Source: Nocardioides rotundus (GTDB lineage Bacteria > Actinomycetota > Actinomycetes > Propionibacteriales > Nocardioidaceae). From it: a stretch of 64,000 nucleotides of DNA. Each line of letters begins with the position of its first letter. Positions within the stretch are counted from its first letter, which is position 1. The stretch covers positions 3,487,001-3,551,000 of the forward strand of contig NZ_CP082922.1 of NCBI RefSeq assembly GCF_019931675.1. Reading direction: 5' to 3'. The translations under genes were made by a program, and so were the position numbers. Below the pieces are notes generated by a model. The model saw only the letters and a program-made list of their open reading frames with translations. It was not told the DNA's origin and made no database searches. Of this stretch, positions 47,026 through 54,661 are shown in pieces.

Positions 47026-47484
47026 CTACCGCCCCTGGGTGGGCCCGATGTAGCAGAGCATCCGGAAGTCGGATCCGTCCTCGATGTTCACGAAGCCGTG
47101 CCGTTCGTAGAAGCGCCGAGTGTCGGCGTCGACCTCGTCGACGTTGATGTGCATCTCCGGCGCCCCCTGCTCCCGGGCGACGTCGCGCGCCAGACCGAGC
47201 AACACCGTCCCGCGCCCCGCGTTGCGCAGCGCCGGAACGACATAGAGCTCCTCCAGCTGCGCGACCGGCCCGTCGAACCAGATCGCCGGCCGCAGCGTGA
47301 CGAGGGCGAACCCCTCCGCCTCGCCGACGACCAGCGCGAAGACGCCGTCGAGGTCGAGGATCCGCTCGAACCGCTCGGTGAGGACGTCGGCGGTGTCGGT
47401 CGGCCCGTCGAACTCCACGTTGAAGTCCCACAGCATCCGGCCGAGCGCCGCGGCGTCCGCGGTCGTGGCACGACGAGCCTCCAT
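47026..47484 (-). CDS. GNAT family N-acetyltransferase
   Basis: Protein of 152 residues with the GNAT acetyl-CoA-binding segment LEELYVVPALRNAGRGTVLLGLARDVAREQG and the terminal FYERHGFVNIED. It acetylates an unknown amine. ATG 47484 is preceded by CCGTCCTCGC without a clear ribosome-binding site. The tandem repeat array at 47502-47617 begins 18 bases upstream, so its promoter may lie in or before the array. Confidence 0.88.
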   Translation of the reverse strand: MEARRATTADAAALGRMLWDFNVEFDGPTDTADVLTERFERILDLDGVFALVVGEAEGFALVTLRPAIWFDGPVAQLEELYVVPALRNAGRGTVLLGLARDVAREQGAPEMHINVDEVDADTRRFYERHGFVNIEDGSDFRMLCYIGPTQGR

Positions 47485-47501
47485 GCGAGGACGGTACGCC
47501 T

Positions 47502-47617
47502 CCGCTCGCTGGTCGAGCTCGTCGAGACCACCGCTCGCTGGTCGAGCCTGTCGAGACCACCGCTCGCTGGTCGAGCCTGTCGAGACCACCGCTCGCTGGT
47601 CGAGCTCGTCGAGACCA
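47502..47617. repeat. Four tandem 29-bp palindromic repeats
   Basis: Four exact 29-base units at 47502, 47531, 47560 and 47589. Each is CCGCTCGCTGG, then TCGAGCTCGTCGAG or TCGAGCCTGTCGAG, then ACCA. The outer units carry the GAGCTCGTC form and the inner two the GAGCCTGTC form. Each unit contains a hairpin between GGTCGAG and CTCGACC-type arms. It lies between the divergent GNAT and epimerase-like genes. It is the same family as the patch at 4398-4612. Confidence 0.92.
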
Positions 47618-47630
47618 CTACCCTCACGCC

Positions 47631-48443
47631 ATGCCCGAGCCCGTCACCGCCGACGCCCTCCTCATCGGGGTCGGCGACCTCGGCACCCGGATCGGCCTGC
47701 GCCTCGCCGCCGACGGTACGGACGTCGCCGGGCTGCGCCGCTCCGCGCACCTGGTGCCGGGGCCGATCCGCGGCGTCGCGGCCGACCTGACCGGCGACGC
47801 GCCCCTCCCCGCCCTCGCCGCGGACCTGCTGGTGGTGTGCCTGACCGCCGACGGCCGCGATGCGGCGGCCTATCGCCGTACCTATGTCGACGGGATGGCC
47901 CGCGCCCTGGACGCGCTCACCCGGACGCCGGAGCGGGCGGTGCTGGTCTCCTCGACGAGCGTGTACGGCGACGCCGAGGGACTGCTCGACGAGGACTCCC
48001 CGCCCAGCCCGGCGCGGGAGACCGCGGCCGTCCTGCTCGAGGCGGAGCGGGTCTTCGCCGAGCGGGTGCCGGGCGGCGTGGTGGCCCGGATGAGCGGCAT
48101 CTACGGCCCCGAGCGGGCCGGACGGCTGGTCGAGCAGGTCCGCCGCGGCGAGGACCCCGACCCGGCCCGGTGGACCAACCGGATCCACGAGGACGACGCG
48201 GCCGCTGCGGTGGTGCACCTGCTGCGGGGCGGGCCACAGGAGCCGACGTACCTCGTCACCGACGACGAGCCGGTCACCGCCGGCGAGGTCCGCGCCCACC
48301 TGGGCGGCCGCCTGGGCGTCGAGTGGGCGTCCGCCGACGCCGAGCCGCACGGTCGGCGGCTCTCCAACGCCCGGCTCCGCGCGACCGGCTTCGAGCTCGC
48401 CTACCCGACCTTCCGCGAGGGCTACGCGTTCGTCGGCGGCTGA
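47631..48443 (+). CDS. NAD(P)-dependent epimerase/dehydratase family protein (YeeZ-like)
   Basis: Rossmann-fold protein of 270 residues with GVGDLGTRIGLRLA near the N-terminus in place of the usual GxxGxxG. It also has VLVSSTSVYGDAEGLLDED and RMSGIYGPERAGRLVEQVRRG, with RIHEDDAAAAVVHLL. This is the extended-SDR/YeeZ group. TACCCT (47619-47624) ends 6 bases before ATG 47631, so it is likely leaderless, and its promoter overlaps the repeat array. Substrate unknown, though NAD-dependent sugar or aldehyde chemistry is typical. Confidence 0.87.
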   Translation: MPEPVTADALLIGVGDLGTRIGLRLAADGTDVAGLRRSAHLVPGPIRGVAADLTGDAPLPALAADLLVVCLTADGRDAAAYRRTYVDGMARALDALTRTPERAVLVSSTSVYGDAEGLLDEDSPPSPARETAAVLLEAERVFAERVPGGVVARMSGIYGPERAGRLVEQVRRGEDPDPARWTNRIHEDDAAAAVVHLLRGGPQEPTYLVTDDEPVTAGEVRAHLGGRLGVEWASADAEPHGRRLSNARLRATGFELAYPTFREGYAFVGG

Positions 48444-48444
48444 G

Positions 48445-49146
48445 CTACTCCTCGGTGCCGGCGTCGGCGAGCTGCCGAAGCCAGCGCCGCAGCAGCGCGA
48501 GCTCCTCCGGCGCGAGCGGCCCCGGGTCGGCGACGAGCGACTGCAACAGCGCACGGGCCGGGTCGGCCGTCGCATCGCCTCGAGCGGCGGTAGCTCCGGT
48601 GATGGCGGCGATCGTCGCCTCGCGGACGGCGGTCGAGAGGTCCGGATCGGCGGCGCCGCCGACGATCTGGGTGAGGGTGACGCCGATGTTGGCGGCGAGC
48701 ACGTGGTCCGCCGCCCGATCCGGGTCGACGGAGAGCAGGCCGGCCTCGGCGGCGGCGGCCGTCGTACGCCGCAGGATCCTGGCCGGGCGCTCCTGCGCCT
48801 GGGGGCGGTGGCCCGGCGCGACCTGGCCGTACATCAGCGCGTAGAAGCCGGGGTTCTCGAGCCCGAAGCGAACGTGTGCGTCCCACCCCTCGCGCAGGTC
48901 GGCGATCGGGTCGTCGCTGCGCTCCTGCGACTCCTTGACGCCGACGTAGAGGTCGAAACCGTGGTCGATGACCGCGTCCAGCAGCCCCTCCTTGCTGCCG
49001 AAGAAGTGGTAGAGCGTCGGCAGCCGCACGCCGGCCCGGTCGCAGATCGCCCGCAGCGGGACGTCCTTACCCGGGGAGGCCGCGATGAGGGAGGCGGCCG
49101 CCTCGAGCAGCCGGTCGCGGGATCCCTCCTTGCCAGTTTCTGTCAC
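48445..49146 (-). CDS. TetR/AcrR-family transcriptional regulator
   Basis: Protein of 233 residues with an N-terminal helix-turn-helix (RDRLLEAAASLIAASPGKDVPLRAICDRAGVRLPTLYHFFGSKEGLLDAV) and a ligand-binding C-terminal half. GTG 49146 faces a divergent SDR gene across 56 bases that carry two overlapping palindromes at 49152-49177. It is therefore the probable repressor of the SDR-NTF2 operon and of itself. Confidence 0.9.
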   Translation of the reverse strand: MTETGKEGSRDRLLEAAASLIAASPGKDVPLRAICDRAGVRLPTLYHFFGSKEGLLDAVIDHGFDLYVGVKESQERSDDPIADLREGWDAHVRFGLENPGFYALMYGQVAPGHRPQAQERPARILRRTTAAAAEAGLLSVDPDRAADHVLAANIGVTLTQIVGGAADPDLSTAVREATIAAITGATAARGDATADPARALLQSLVADPGPLAPEELALLRRWLRQLADAGTEE

Positions 49147-49151
49147 GTCGT

Positions 49152-49177
49152 TATAGTAACGCTATATCGCTGATATA
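49152..49177. promoter_or_regulatory. Overlapping palindromic operators for the TetR regulator
   Basis: Two perfect dyads overlap: TATAG-TAACG-CTATA (49152-49166) and TATATC-GCT-GATATA (49163-49177). The strikingly AT-rich patch also supplies the likely -10 elements for both divergent genes. It sits 6 bases before the regulator start. Confidence 0.7.
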
Positions 49178-49202
49178 CACCCACTGGAACAGGAGAACAC
49201 CC

Positions 49203-49958
49203 ATGGCCACGCACACCCTTCAGGACAAGGTCGTCCTGGTCGCCGGCGGCGCGAAGAACCTCGGCGGCCTGGTCAGCCGGCAGGCGGCCGAGGCCGGTGC
49301 CGACGTCGCGATCCACTACAACTCCGAGGAGACCCGCCCGGCCGCCGAGGAGACGCTCACTGCCGTCGAGGCCGCCGGCCGCAAGGGCGTCCTGCTCACC
49401 GGCGACCTCACCGTCCCGGAGACCGTGGAGCGGCTCTTCGCCGACGCCGAGGCCGCGCTGGGCCCGGTCGACGTCGCGGTCAACACGGTCGGCCGCGTGC
49501 TGCGCAAGCCGATCGTGGACACCACGGAGGAGGAGTACGACGCGATGTTCGACATCAACGCCAAGTCGGCGTACTTCTTCCTCAAGGAGGCCGGCAAGCA
49601 CGTCGCCGACAACGGCAAGGTGATCACCATCGTCACCTCATTGCTGGCCGCCTTCACCGACGGCTACTCGACCTACGCCGGCGGGAAGAGCCCGGTGGAG
49701 CACTTCACCCGTGCCGCGGCCAAGGAGTTCGCCGAGCGCGGCATCTCGGTGACCGCGATCGCGCCCGGCCCGATGGACACCCCGTTCTTCTATGGTCAGG
49801 AGACGCCCGAGCGGGTCGAGTTCCACAAGTCGCAGGCGATGGGCAACCAGCTCACCCAGATCGAGGACATCGCACCGATCGCGCGGTTCCTCGCCACCGA
49901 CGGCTGGTGGATCACCGGCCAGACCATCCTCGCCAACGGCGGCTACACCACCCGCTGA
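49203..49958 (+). CDS. SDR family oxidoreductase
   Basis: Short-chain dehydrogenase of 251 residues with the cofactor loop AGGAKNLGGLVSRQ, a VNTVGR segment and the catalytic Ser-Tyr-Lys (IVTSLLAAFTDGYSTYAGGKSP). ACAGGAGAAC lies just upstream of ATG 49203. It is followed 22 bases later by an NTF2-like gene and is controlled by the divergent TetR regulator. Its substrate is unknown. Confidence 0.92.
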   Translation: MATHTLQDKVVLVAGGAKNLGGLVSRQAAEAGADVAIHYNSEETRPAAEETLTAVEAAGRKGVLLTGDLTVPETVERLFADAEAALGPVDVAVNTVGRVLRKPIVDTTEEEYDAMFDINAKSAYFFLKEAGKHVADNGKVITIVTSLLAAFTDGYSTYAGGKSPVEHFTRAAAKEFAERGISVTAIAPGPMDTPFFYGQETPERVEFHKSQAMGNQLTQIEDIAPIARFLATDGWWITGQTILANGGYTTR

Positions 49959-49980
49959 CCGACCGACCGAAGGAGTTCCC

Positions 49981-50304
49981 ATGACCGAGATCCCCTCGCC
50001 CGTGCGCGAGTTCATCGACACCGTCAACGCCCACGACGACGCCGGCTTCCTCGACGCGTTCACCGAGGACGGCTACGTCGACGACTGGGGCCGGGTCTTC
50101 ACCGGGCGCGACGAGATCAAGGGCTGGAGCGACGTCGAGTTCATCGGCGCCACCGGCACCCTCACGCCGCAGGACGTCACGGTCGACGGCGACACCGTGA
50201 CGGTCGTCGGCGACTGGGCCAGCACCCACGCCAACGGCCTCTCGGAGTTCACCTTCGCCGTCGCCGGGGACAAGCTCGCCTCGATGACGATCCGCGAGGG
50301 CTGA
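49981..50304 (+). CDS. NTF2-like (SnoaL-type) protein
   Basis: A 107-residue protein of the nuclear transport factor 2-like fold (VREFIDTVNAHDDAGFLDAFTEDGYVDDWGRVFTGRDEIKGW). These proteins serve as isomerases, hydrolases or ligand binders. ATG 49981 has AAGGAG about 5 bases upstream. It forms an operon with the SDR gene; its active site may be shared or it may hold a product. A hairpin terminator follows at 50328-50351. Confidence 0.88.
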   Translation: MTEIPSPVREFIDTVNAHDDAGFLDAFTEDGYVDDWGRVFTGRDEIKGWSDVEFIGATGTLTPQDVTVDGDTVTVVGDWASTHANGLSEFTFAVAGDKLASMTIREG

Positions 50305-50327
50305 GGAGTCGCGGCCGCCGCGCGACG

Positions 50328-50351
50328 GTTTTCCCGGTGCACCGGGGAAAC
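50328..50351 (+). terminator. Hairpin terminator after the SDR operon
   Basis: A 10-bp stem, GTTTTCCCGG paired with CCGGGGAAAC around a TGCA loop, 23 bases after the NTF2-like stop. The stem carries T-runs rather than following them. It marks the boundary between the backbone and the accessory island to the right. Confidence 0.75.
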
Positions 50352-50423
50352 GACCCCGGCCTGGAGACCAAAGTGCGTTCGCGCAGGTCAGGAGGGGTCT
50401 CCGGCAGCCCGGCTGAGAGGTTT

Positions 50424-50440
50424 CCCCGCGCCTCGCGGGG
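50424..50440 (+). terminator. Second hairpin at the island's left edge
   Basis: CCCCGCG-CCT-CGCGGGG, a perfect 7-bp stem. A further TTTCCCCGCGC copy follows at 50443. The sequence between 50352 and 50485 otherwise shows no gene. Confidence 0.5.
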
Positions 50441-50485
50441 AGTTTCCCCGCGCTGGTTTGAGGGGTCGTCGCTCATGGGTCGTCC

Positions 50486-51244
50486 TTGTGCTGGTTGAGA
50501 GGGAGGGGCTTCGCAGCGGGTCCTAACGAGTCATCGCTGCGTGCCCGTCTGGATATCGGCGGGAGCGGCCCGGTGCTGGACGATTGTCCGCTCCCGGCGG
50601 ACCGGATAGAGCCAGCGCGCGAGGCATGGACGTGGTTGGCTGCTGGCATGTCGGTTGGGGATTGTGAGAGAGCGTTCGCTGCGGCTGCCGCAGCCGACGG
50701 GGTGACGCTCGCGCGGGCTCGGGTGCCGTGGTTGATCCAGCGGGGCCACCTCGGGCTACCCGAGCAGGCAGACCCGGCACGCCAAGTCCTCGCCGACATC
50801 TTCACGGCACTGGGCGGGAACCCGGTGGCGCAGGCAGCGAAGCGGCTCACCGCGCTGCCGGGCGACTTCGTTCACGAACCGACCGGCACCTGCATAGAGG
50901 TCGACGAGTCTCAGCACTTCACCACCTACCGCCTCCTCACCCTCGACCACTATCCGGCTGGTGTGCCGTTGGGGTTCGATATGGAGGAGTACCGCTCCCT
51001 TTGCGTGCGGTGGTCCCCGAAGTCGGACAAGTACCGGGCAAACAAGCCTGCAGTCGGCTTCGGAGACGGTGGACGTCAGCGGCAGCGCGCCTACCACGAC
51101 GCCCTCCGAGACCTGGCGGCCCCGGCGATGGGGTGCCCTCCGGTGATCCGGCTACCCTCGCCCGATCGAGACGGGGTCGCCGCCTACCAGCGGGTGCGTG
51201 GGCGGCTGCTGGGGTTACTCGGCTGTTCGAGGAACGAGGGTTAG
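50486..51244 (+). CDS. Hypothetical protein with a possible nuclease-like motif
   Basis: Protein of up to 252 residues (start TTG 50486; the first 20 or so residues are doubtful). The C-terminal half has ALPGDFVHEPTGTCIEVDESQHFTTYRLLTLDHYPAGVPLGFDMEEYRSLC, then a basic block (KYRANKPAVGFGDGGRQRQRAYHDALRDL). The EVDESQH stretch resembles the EVDG-type catalytic strand of DUF559/very-short-patch-repair-like nucleases, so a PD-(D/E)XK relative is possible. It is the first gene of the accessory island and may belong with the restriction cluster. I do not recognise the family further. Confidence 0.6.
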   Translation: MCWLRGRGFAAGPNESSLRARLDIGGSGPVLDDCPLPADRIEPAREAWTWLAAGMSVGDCERAFAAAAAADGVTLARARVPWLIQRGHLGLPEQADPARQVLADIFTALGGNPVAQAAKRLTALPGDFVHEPTGTCIEVDESQHFTTYRLLTLDHYPAGVPLGFDMEEYRSLCVRWSPKSDKYRANKPAVGFGDGGRQRQRAYHDALRDLAAPAMGCPPVIRLPSPDRDGVAAYQRVRGRLLGLLGCSRNEG

Positions 51245-51345
51245 GCCGCCCACTCCCCTGCCGTACTCATTGCGTCCCTGTCGGACATCGGCCGAGCACG
51301 CGGCACCTCTTCCGCTCTGTCGGGTCACGGATCATTACTGGCGAT

Positions 51346-51627
51346 GTGGGCCGCACATCAAAGGCTGCAAGGGCAACCCATGAGCGACAGCACATCGGGG
51401 TCGTTGAGGGCGAGGGCCATGACGCGGGGAACCAGTTGGCGCAGGGCGAGCCGTCCATCACGCGCGTGCCGTCGGCTCTCATCGAGATCCTCCTGCTGGG
51501 TGAAGCGTTCCCCCCGAAACGACCCGCTCCGATGGTCGACCTCTCCGCGACATGGGCAACCGCCCGCAGTCGGTGGCAGATGGAGGACCGCGAAGGCGAC
51601 GTCCATACGGAGGAGGATCGCGCCTGA
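51346..51627 (+). CDS. Possible small protein or remnant
   Basis: A frame of 93 codons from GTG 51346 with third-position GC bias like real genes and a protein-like composition (HIGVVEGEGHDAGNQLAQGEPSITRVPSALIEILLLGEAFPPKRPAP). No ribosome-binding site or known motif. An overlapping minus-strand frame (51358-51606) competes. The rest of 51245-51976 shows no convincing gene apart from a large hairpin at 51894-51931, so this stretch may be decayed mobile DNA. Confidence 0.3.
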   Translation: MGRTSKAARATHERQHIGVVEGEGHDAGNQLAQGEPSITRVPSALIEILLLGEAFPPKRPAPMVDLSATWATARSRWQMEDREGDVHTEEDRA

Positions 51628-51893
51628 GCGCGGCGCATGGTGATGAAGCCGGCCGCGCCGACTGGTTGTGAAACCTCAGGTGTGGTGCCGCCCATCTCAA
51701 CGGCGCGGCGAGGTTGCTGGACGCTCTTCCGCTGACCCATGACCTCGATCAATACTGTTGACGTGCCGGGTAGCACGGTGCGCCGTAGGCAGGCGGACCG
51801 GACGCCCGGCGGGCTGGTCGCGAGGGGTATTGACAGGCTCCTCGACCCAGCCGGGCTGGTACACGGTTAGGCAGGTGCACCAGCGATTGACGA

Positions 51894-51931
51894 TGTGGCC
51901 CGAGCCGTTGTTGCAGGCGGCTCGGGCCACA
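51894..51931. terminator. Large perfect hairpin
   Basis: A perfect 14-bp stem (TGTGGCCCGAGCCG paired with CGGCTCGGGCCACA) with a 10-base loop, 46 bases beyond the stop of the minus-strand gene 51977-52627. This is a good position for its terminator. No T-tract accompanies it. Confidence 0.6.
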
Positions 51932-51976
51932 GTCGCGTGGGCTGGGTGTTCGGAGGCCACACGAGGGTGACGGACC

Positions 51977-52627
51977 TCAGTCCTGTAGCGCCGGGTGTAC
52001 GAAGATGTTGTCGGTGATGTCGTACACGTCCTCGAAGTCGAAGTTCTCGAAGTTGATCCGGTCAACCAGGTTCGATGGGTAGGTGGCGCGAACCACTGTG
52101 TCCTCGGACGCGTTGCCGAGGTCGTCGACCATGGAGAACGTCGCGTCGATGTTCACGTCCTTGATCTTGAGGTCCGACTCCTGAACCGCTTCAAGGATGT
52201 CCGTAACGGCCATCTTGGCTCCGTCCTTGATCATCCCCTCCGATAAGTTGTCATTGATGGCGAACTGGACGCTGAGCACCTTGGTCCGTTTGTCGTAGTC
52301 GAATACCGACAGGCGTTCAACGTCCTCACGGTTCGAGTCGCCGAGTGCGTCTCGCAGGTCGTCCTCGAACTCGGCGACCTGGTCCGGCGCAGGGGCGGGC
52401 GTCGAAGGCTTCGAAGTCGCGCTGGACTCAGCCCTGGGAGCCGGTACCTCCGTCGGAGAGTGACCTGCTCGTTCTTGGTTGACGGGGGGGTCGGGGAGAA
52501 GGTTGCCGAAGACTCCGATGAGCAGCAGCACGGCGATGGTCGCAAGGATCTTGTGCCGCTTGGCCCAAGAGCCGATCGCTCGAAGGGACGCGGCGGCATC
52601 GGGCTTGGTGGTGGTGGGCATGTCCAC
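51977..52627 (-). CDS. Hypothetical single-pass membrane protein
   Basis: Protein of 216 residues: short basic N-terminus, one helix (ILATIAVLLLIGVFGNLL, about 28-45), a proline/serine-rich linker, then an exterior domain (FDYDKRTKVLSVQFAINDNLSEGMIKDGAKMAVTDILEAVQESDLKIKDVNIDATF) ending VHPALQD. I recall this exterior domain in other actinobacterial mobile regions, without a function. Start is GTG 52627 or ATG 52621; GAGGAG lies a few bases upstream. It is on the same strand as the nucleotidyltransferases but separated by 272 bases, so it is probably its own unit. Confidence 0.75.
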   Translation of the reverse strand: MDMPTTTKPDAAASLRAIGSWAKRHKILATIAVLLLIGVFGNLLPDPPVNQERAGHSPTEVPAPRAESSATSKPSTPAPAPDQVAEFEDDLRDALGDSNREDVERLSVFDYDKRTKVLSVQFAINDNLSEGMIKDGAKMAVTDILEAVQESDLKIKDVNIDATFSMVDDLGNASEDTVVRATYPSNLVDRINFENFDFEDVYDITDNIFVHPALQD

Positions 52628-52899
52628 GGGGCTCCTCGCGAGGGGACGGCTGGGGTGTCTCCTCTATCGGCGGAGTCCAACGACTGCTGGAACGGGAGTC
52701 TCCTCGGGGACTGGTGCATTGCTCATGGCCCTGGTGACTCGGCCGTAGTAGGGGCGGCTGCCTGCCGCTCTTCCGGACTGTGATGCAGGCCGCCCATGGC
52801 CTCCTCACAGGTGAGTTCGCCGAATACTGCGGTCGGATGGCATCGGCGGCGGCACCGACATGACACGCATGGAGGAAGGCGGCGGGAAGCGCACTGCGT

Positions 52900-53751
52900 C
52901 TACTCGAGCGCGAACAGTTCCATCAGGCAGTGTCCGATGACCTTCAGGCCGCTCTCGTCGTCCTGCTGCTCGAAGGCGCTCGCGACACCCATGTAGACGG
53001 CGGCTAACAGGACGGCGGACCTCACACGCGCAAGGTCGGACGGGCCACAGATTGAGATACGCGGACCATCGAACTGGCTCGGGTCGTTCACGTCGGCACA
53101 GTTGTCTCTGGCGAGGTCGCGGAAGAACTGGACGAGGTGCTCGGTCAAGCCCCGTTCCTCGGGGTCTCGGAGAACTTGTCGTGCTGCGCGCATCTCCAGA
53201 TAGAACGAGGACGCGGGCACCTCGTTGCGGTAGCGCCATATCTTGATGGCTCGGATCAGCGCCTTGGCGACATAGTTCCGATCGCGAGCTTGATCCACAT
53301 AGGCGAAGTGCTTGCTGGGCGCGCTCCTGACCCAGCCGTAGTCCTGCCCTGGATCGGGGATCTCGAACTCATCGACAGCGGTGGCGGCGATGGCCGGGAC
53401 GATCTCAAGGGGCGGTGAGTTGTCGGCGAAGGTGACGCGAACCGTGGGCCGGTCGATCTGTGCGGTGGCAGAGGGAAGCATGTCGATGCTGCGAGCGAGT
53501 GCCTCTAGTGCCAGCGTGCTCTGGTCGATGCTGCGTGGCATCACCGCGAAGTAGTCGACATCGCTGTACCCGAGCACAGCGGTGCCGTGGCTCCACGAAC
53601 CGGTCTCGAAGAGGTGGCTCGCTACTCCCTGCGCAAGAAGGTGCGGCTCGATGATGCTCCGGTGAGCGCTTACGGACTGCCGAGCATCTACGGATGGCGT
53701 GAACGCGTCCACGACCGTCCGGAGAAGCGAGGTCGCCGTGGACGTGGTCAT
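52900..53751 (-). CDS. CD-NTase-like nucleotidyltransferase (SMODS type), second of a pair
   Basis: Protein of 283 residues with the polymerase-beta-like active site: GS at 51-52 (FETGSWSHGT), Asp64 and Asp66 (YSDVDYFAV) and a third acidic residue Glu116 (LEIVPAI). This matches the CD-NTases that make cyclic oligonucleotides in CBASS immunity, though other NTase families share the motif. The helical C-terminal half has KALIRAIKIWRYRNEVPASSFYLEM. ATG 53751 overlaps the upstream NTase stop by 4 bases. The product is unknown. It is last gene of the restriction-NTase unit. Confidence 0.82.
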   Translation of the reverse strand: MTTSTATSLLRTVVDAFTPSVDARQSVSAHRSIIEPHLLAQGVASHLFETGSWSHGTAVLGYSDVDYFAVMPRSIDQSTLALEALARSIDMLPSATAQIDRPTVRVTFADNSPPLEIVPAIAATAVDEFEIPDPGQDYGWVRSAPSKHFAYVDQARDRNYVAKALIRAIKIWRYRNEVPASSFYLEMRAARQVLRDPEERGLTEHLVQFFRDLARDNCADVNDPSQFDGPRISICGPSDLARVRSAVLLAAVYMGVASAFEQQDDESGLKVIGHCLMELFALE

Positions 53752-54587
53752 TGGTTGAATACCAACTTCCACTGCGAGATCGCGTCGGCGTGCTTATCGT
53801 CGAGGTAGGCGGAGTACGCCTTCTGTGATCGCGTAACGGCGGTGTCCAACTTCGAGAGCGCGTCTTGCCGGTTGCTCTCAGAAGAGCACGGCGTGAACCG
53901 GGACCCGAGGCCGGTCGGGTCGTTCATGGCAGCAAGGTCGATGTCCTGCAGGTGCTTGAAGAAACTGGCGAGATCCATCGGAAGCACCCACGTGCCCACA
54001 CCCTTCGCGAACTTGGCGGCGCGCATCTCCAGATAGCAGGACGAGATGGGCACATTCCGCTTGTACTTCCAGGTCTTGGCGAGCCGAGCGAGTTTCTTGG
54101 CTGCGCCGGAGTGCTTCGTGTTCGCGTCGTTGACGTAGGAGTTGTGGTCCTTCGGGTGGCTCTTCATCCATGCCGAGGAGTCCTTGGGGTCCGGAATCCA
54201 GTAGCCGCCGTTGACCGAGTCGATGTAGGCAGGTACCACCTCGACGGTCTCGTCACCGGAGGCGAACTCGCACACCACTGCAGGGCGCGATACGCGGACG
54301 GTTGTGTTGGGGTACTTGTCCTTGAGCGCATCTCTGACGTTATTGAGGCTCATGGTTGGCGTCGGGCGGGTGCCCTTGAGACTGACGACGTAGTCGACGT
54401 CGCTGTAGAACCAGACGCCGGTGCCGTGTTTCAGCGAGCCGGTTTCGAACATCTCCCGGACTCCGAGCCATGCGTCGAGCCGCGTCTCGATTCCGCTGCG
54501 GTGTGTCCGCGCCTTGTCGAAGGAGGTGCTCGACGGCGTGTACTTCGAGAGCAGGCCATTGAGGTAGCCGACGGTGGTCTCGCTCAT
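53748..54587 (-). CDS. CD-NTase-like nucleotidyltransferase (SMODS type), first of a pair
   Basis: Protein of 279 residues with the active site GS 50-51 (FETGSLKHGT), Asp63 and Asp65 (YSDVDYVVSL) and Glu116 (VEVVPAY), so all three metal ligands are kept. The C-terminal half includes KKLARLAKTWKYKRNVPISSCYLEMRAAKFA, equivalent to the partner's. It is clearly paralogous to the downstream NTase but strongly diverged, which suggests different products or a heteromeric enzyme. GGGAGAA lies 6 bases upstream of ATG 54587. A 74-base gap separates it from the S-4TM effector gene. Confidence 0.83.
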   Translation of the reverse strand: MSETTVGYLNGLLSKYTPSSTSFDKARTHRSGIETRLDAWLGVREMFETGSLKHGTGVWFYSDVDYVVSLKGTRPTPTMSLNNVRDALKDKYPNTTVRVSRPAVVCEFASGDETVEVVPAYIDSVNGGYWIPDPKDSSAWMKSHPKDHNSYVNDANTKHSGAAKKLARLAKTWKYKRNVPISSCYLEMRAAKFAKGVGTWVLPMDLASFFKHLQDIDLAAMNDPTGLGSRFTPCSSESNRQDALSKLDTAVTRSQKAYSAYLDDKHADAISQWKLVFNQ

Positions 54588-54661
54588 GATGAGTTCTCCC
54601 GTGGTGGTGTGCGGAGCCGGTCGCCTGCAACGTAAGCCGAGGTGCCGACACCTACGACTGT

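Noticed and set aside
50419..50450. Hairpin CCCCGCG-CCT-CGCGGGG with nearby TTTCCCCGCG copies, resembling a type I-E CRISPR repeat
   Set aside because: There is a single hairpin and partial copies, no regular spacers and no cas genes in the window.
51267..51776. Minus-strand frame of 169 codons in the island's gene-poor region
   Set aside because: No start with ribosome-binding site, serine/arginine-rich shadow composition, and it competes with a better plus-strand frame.
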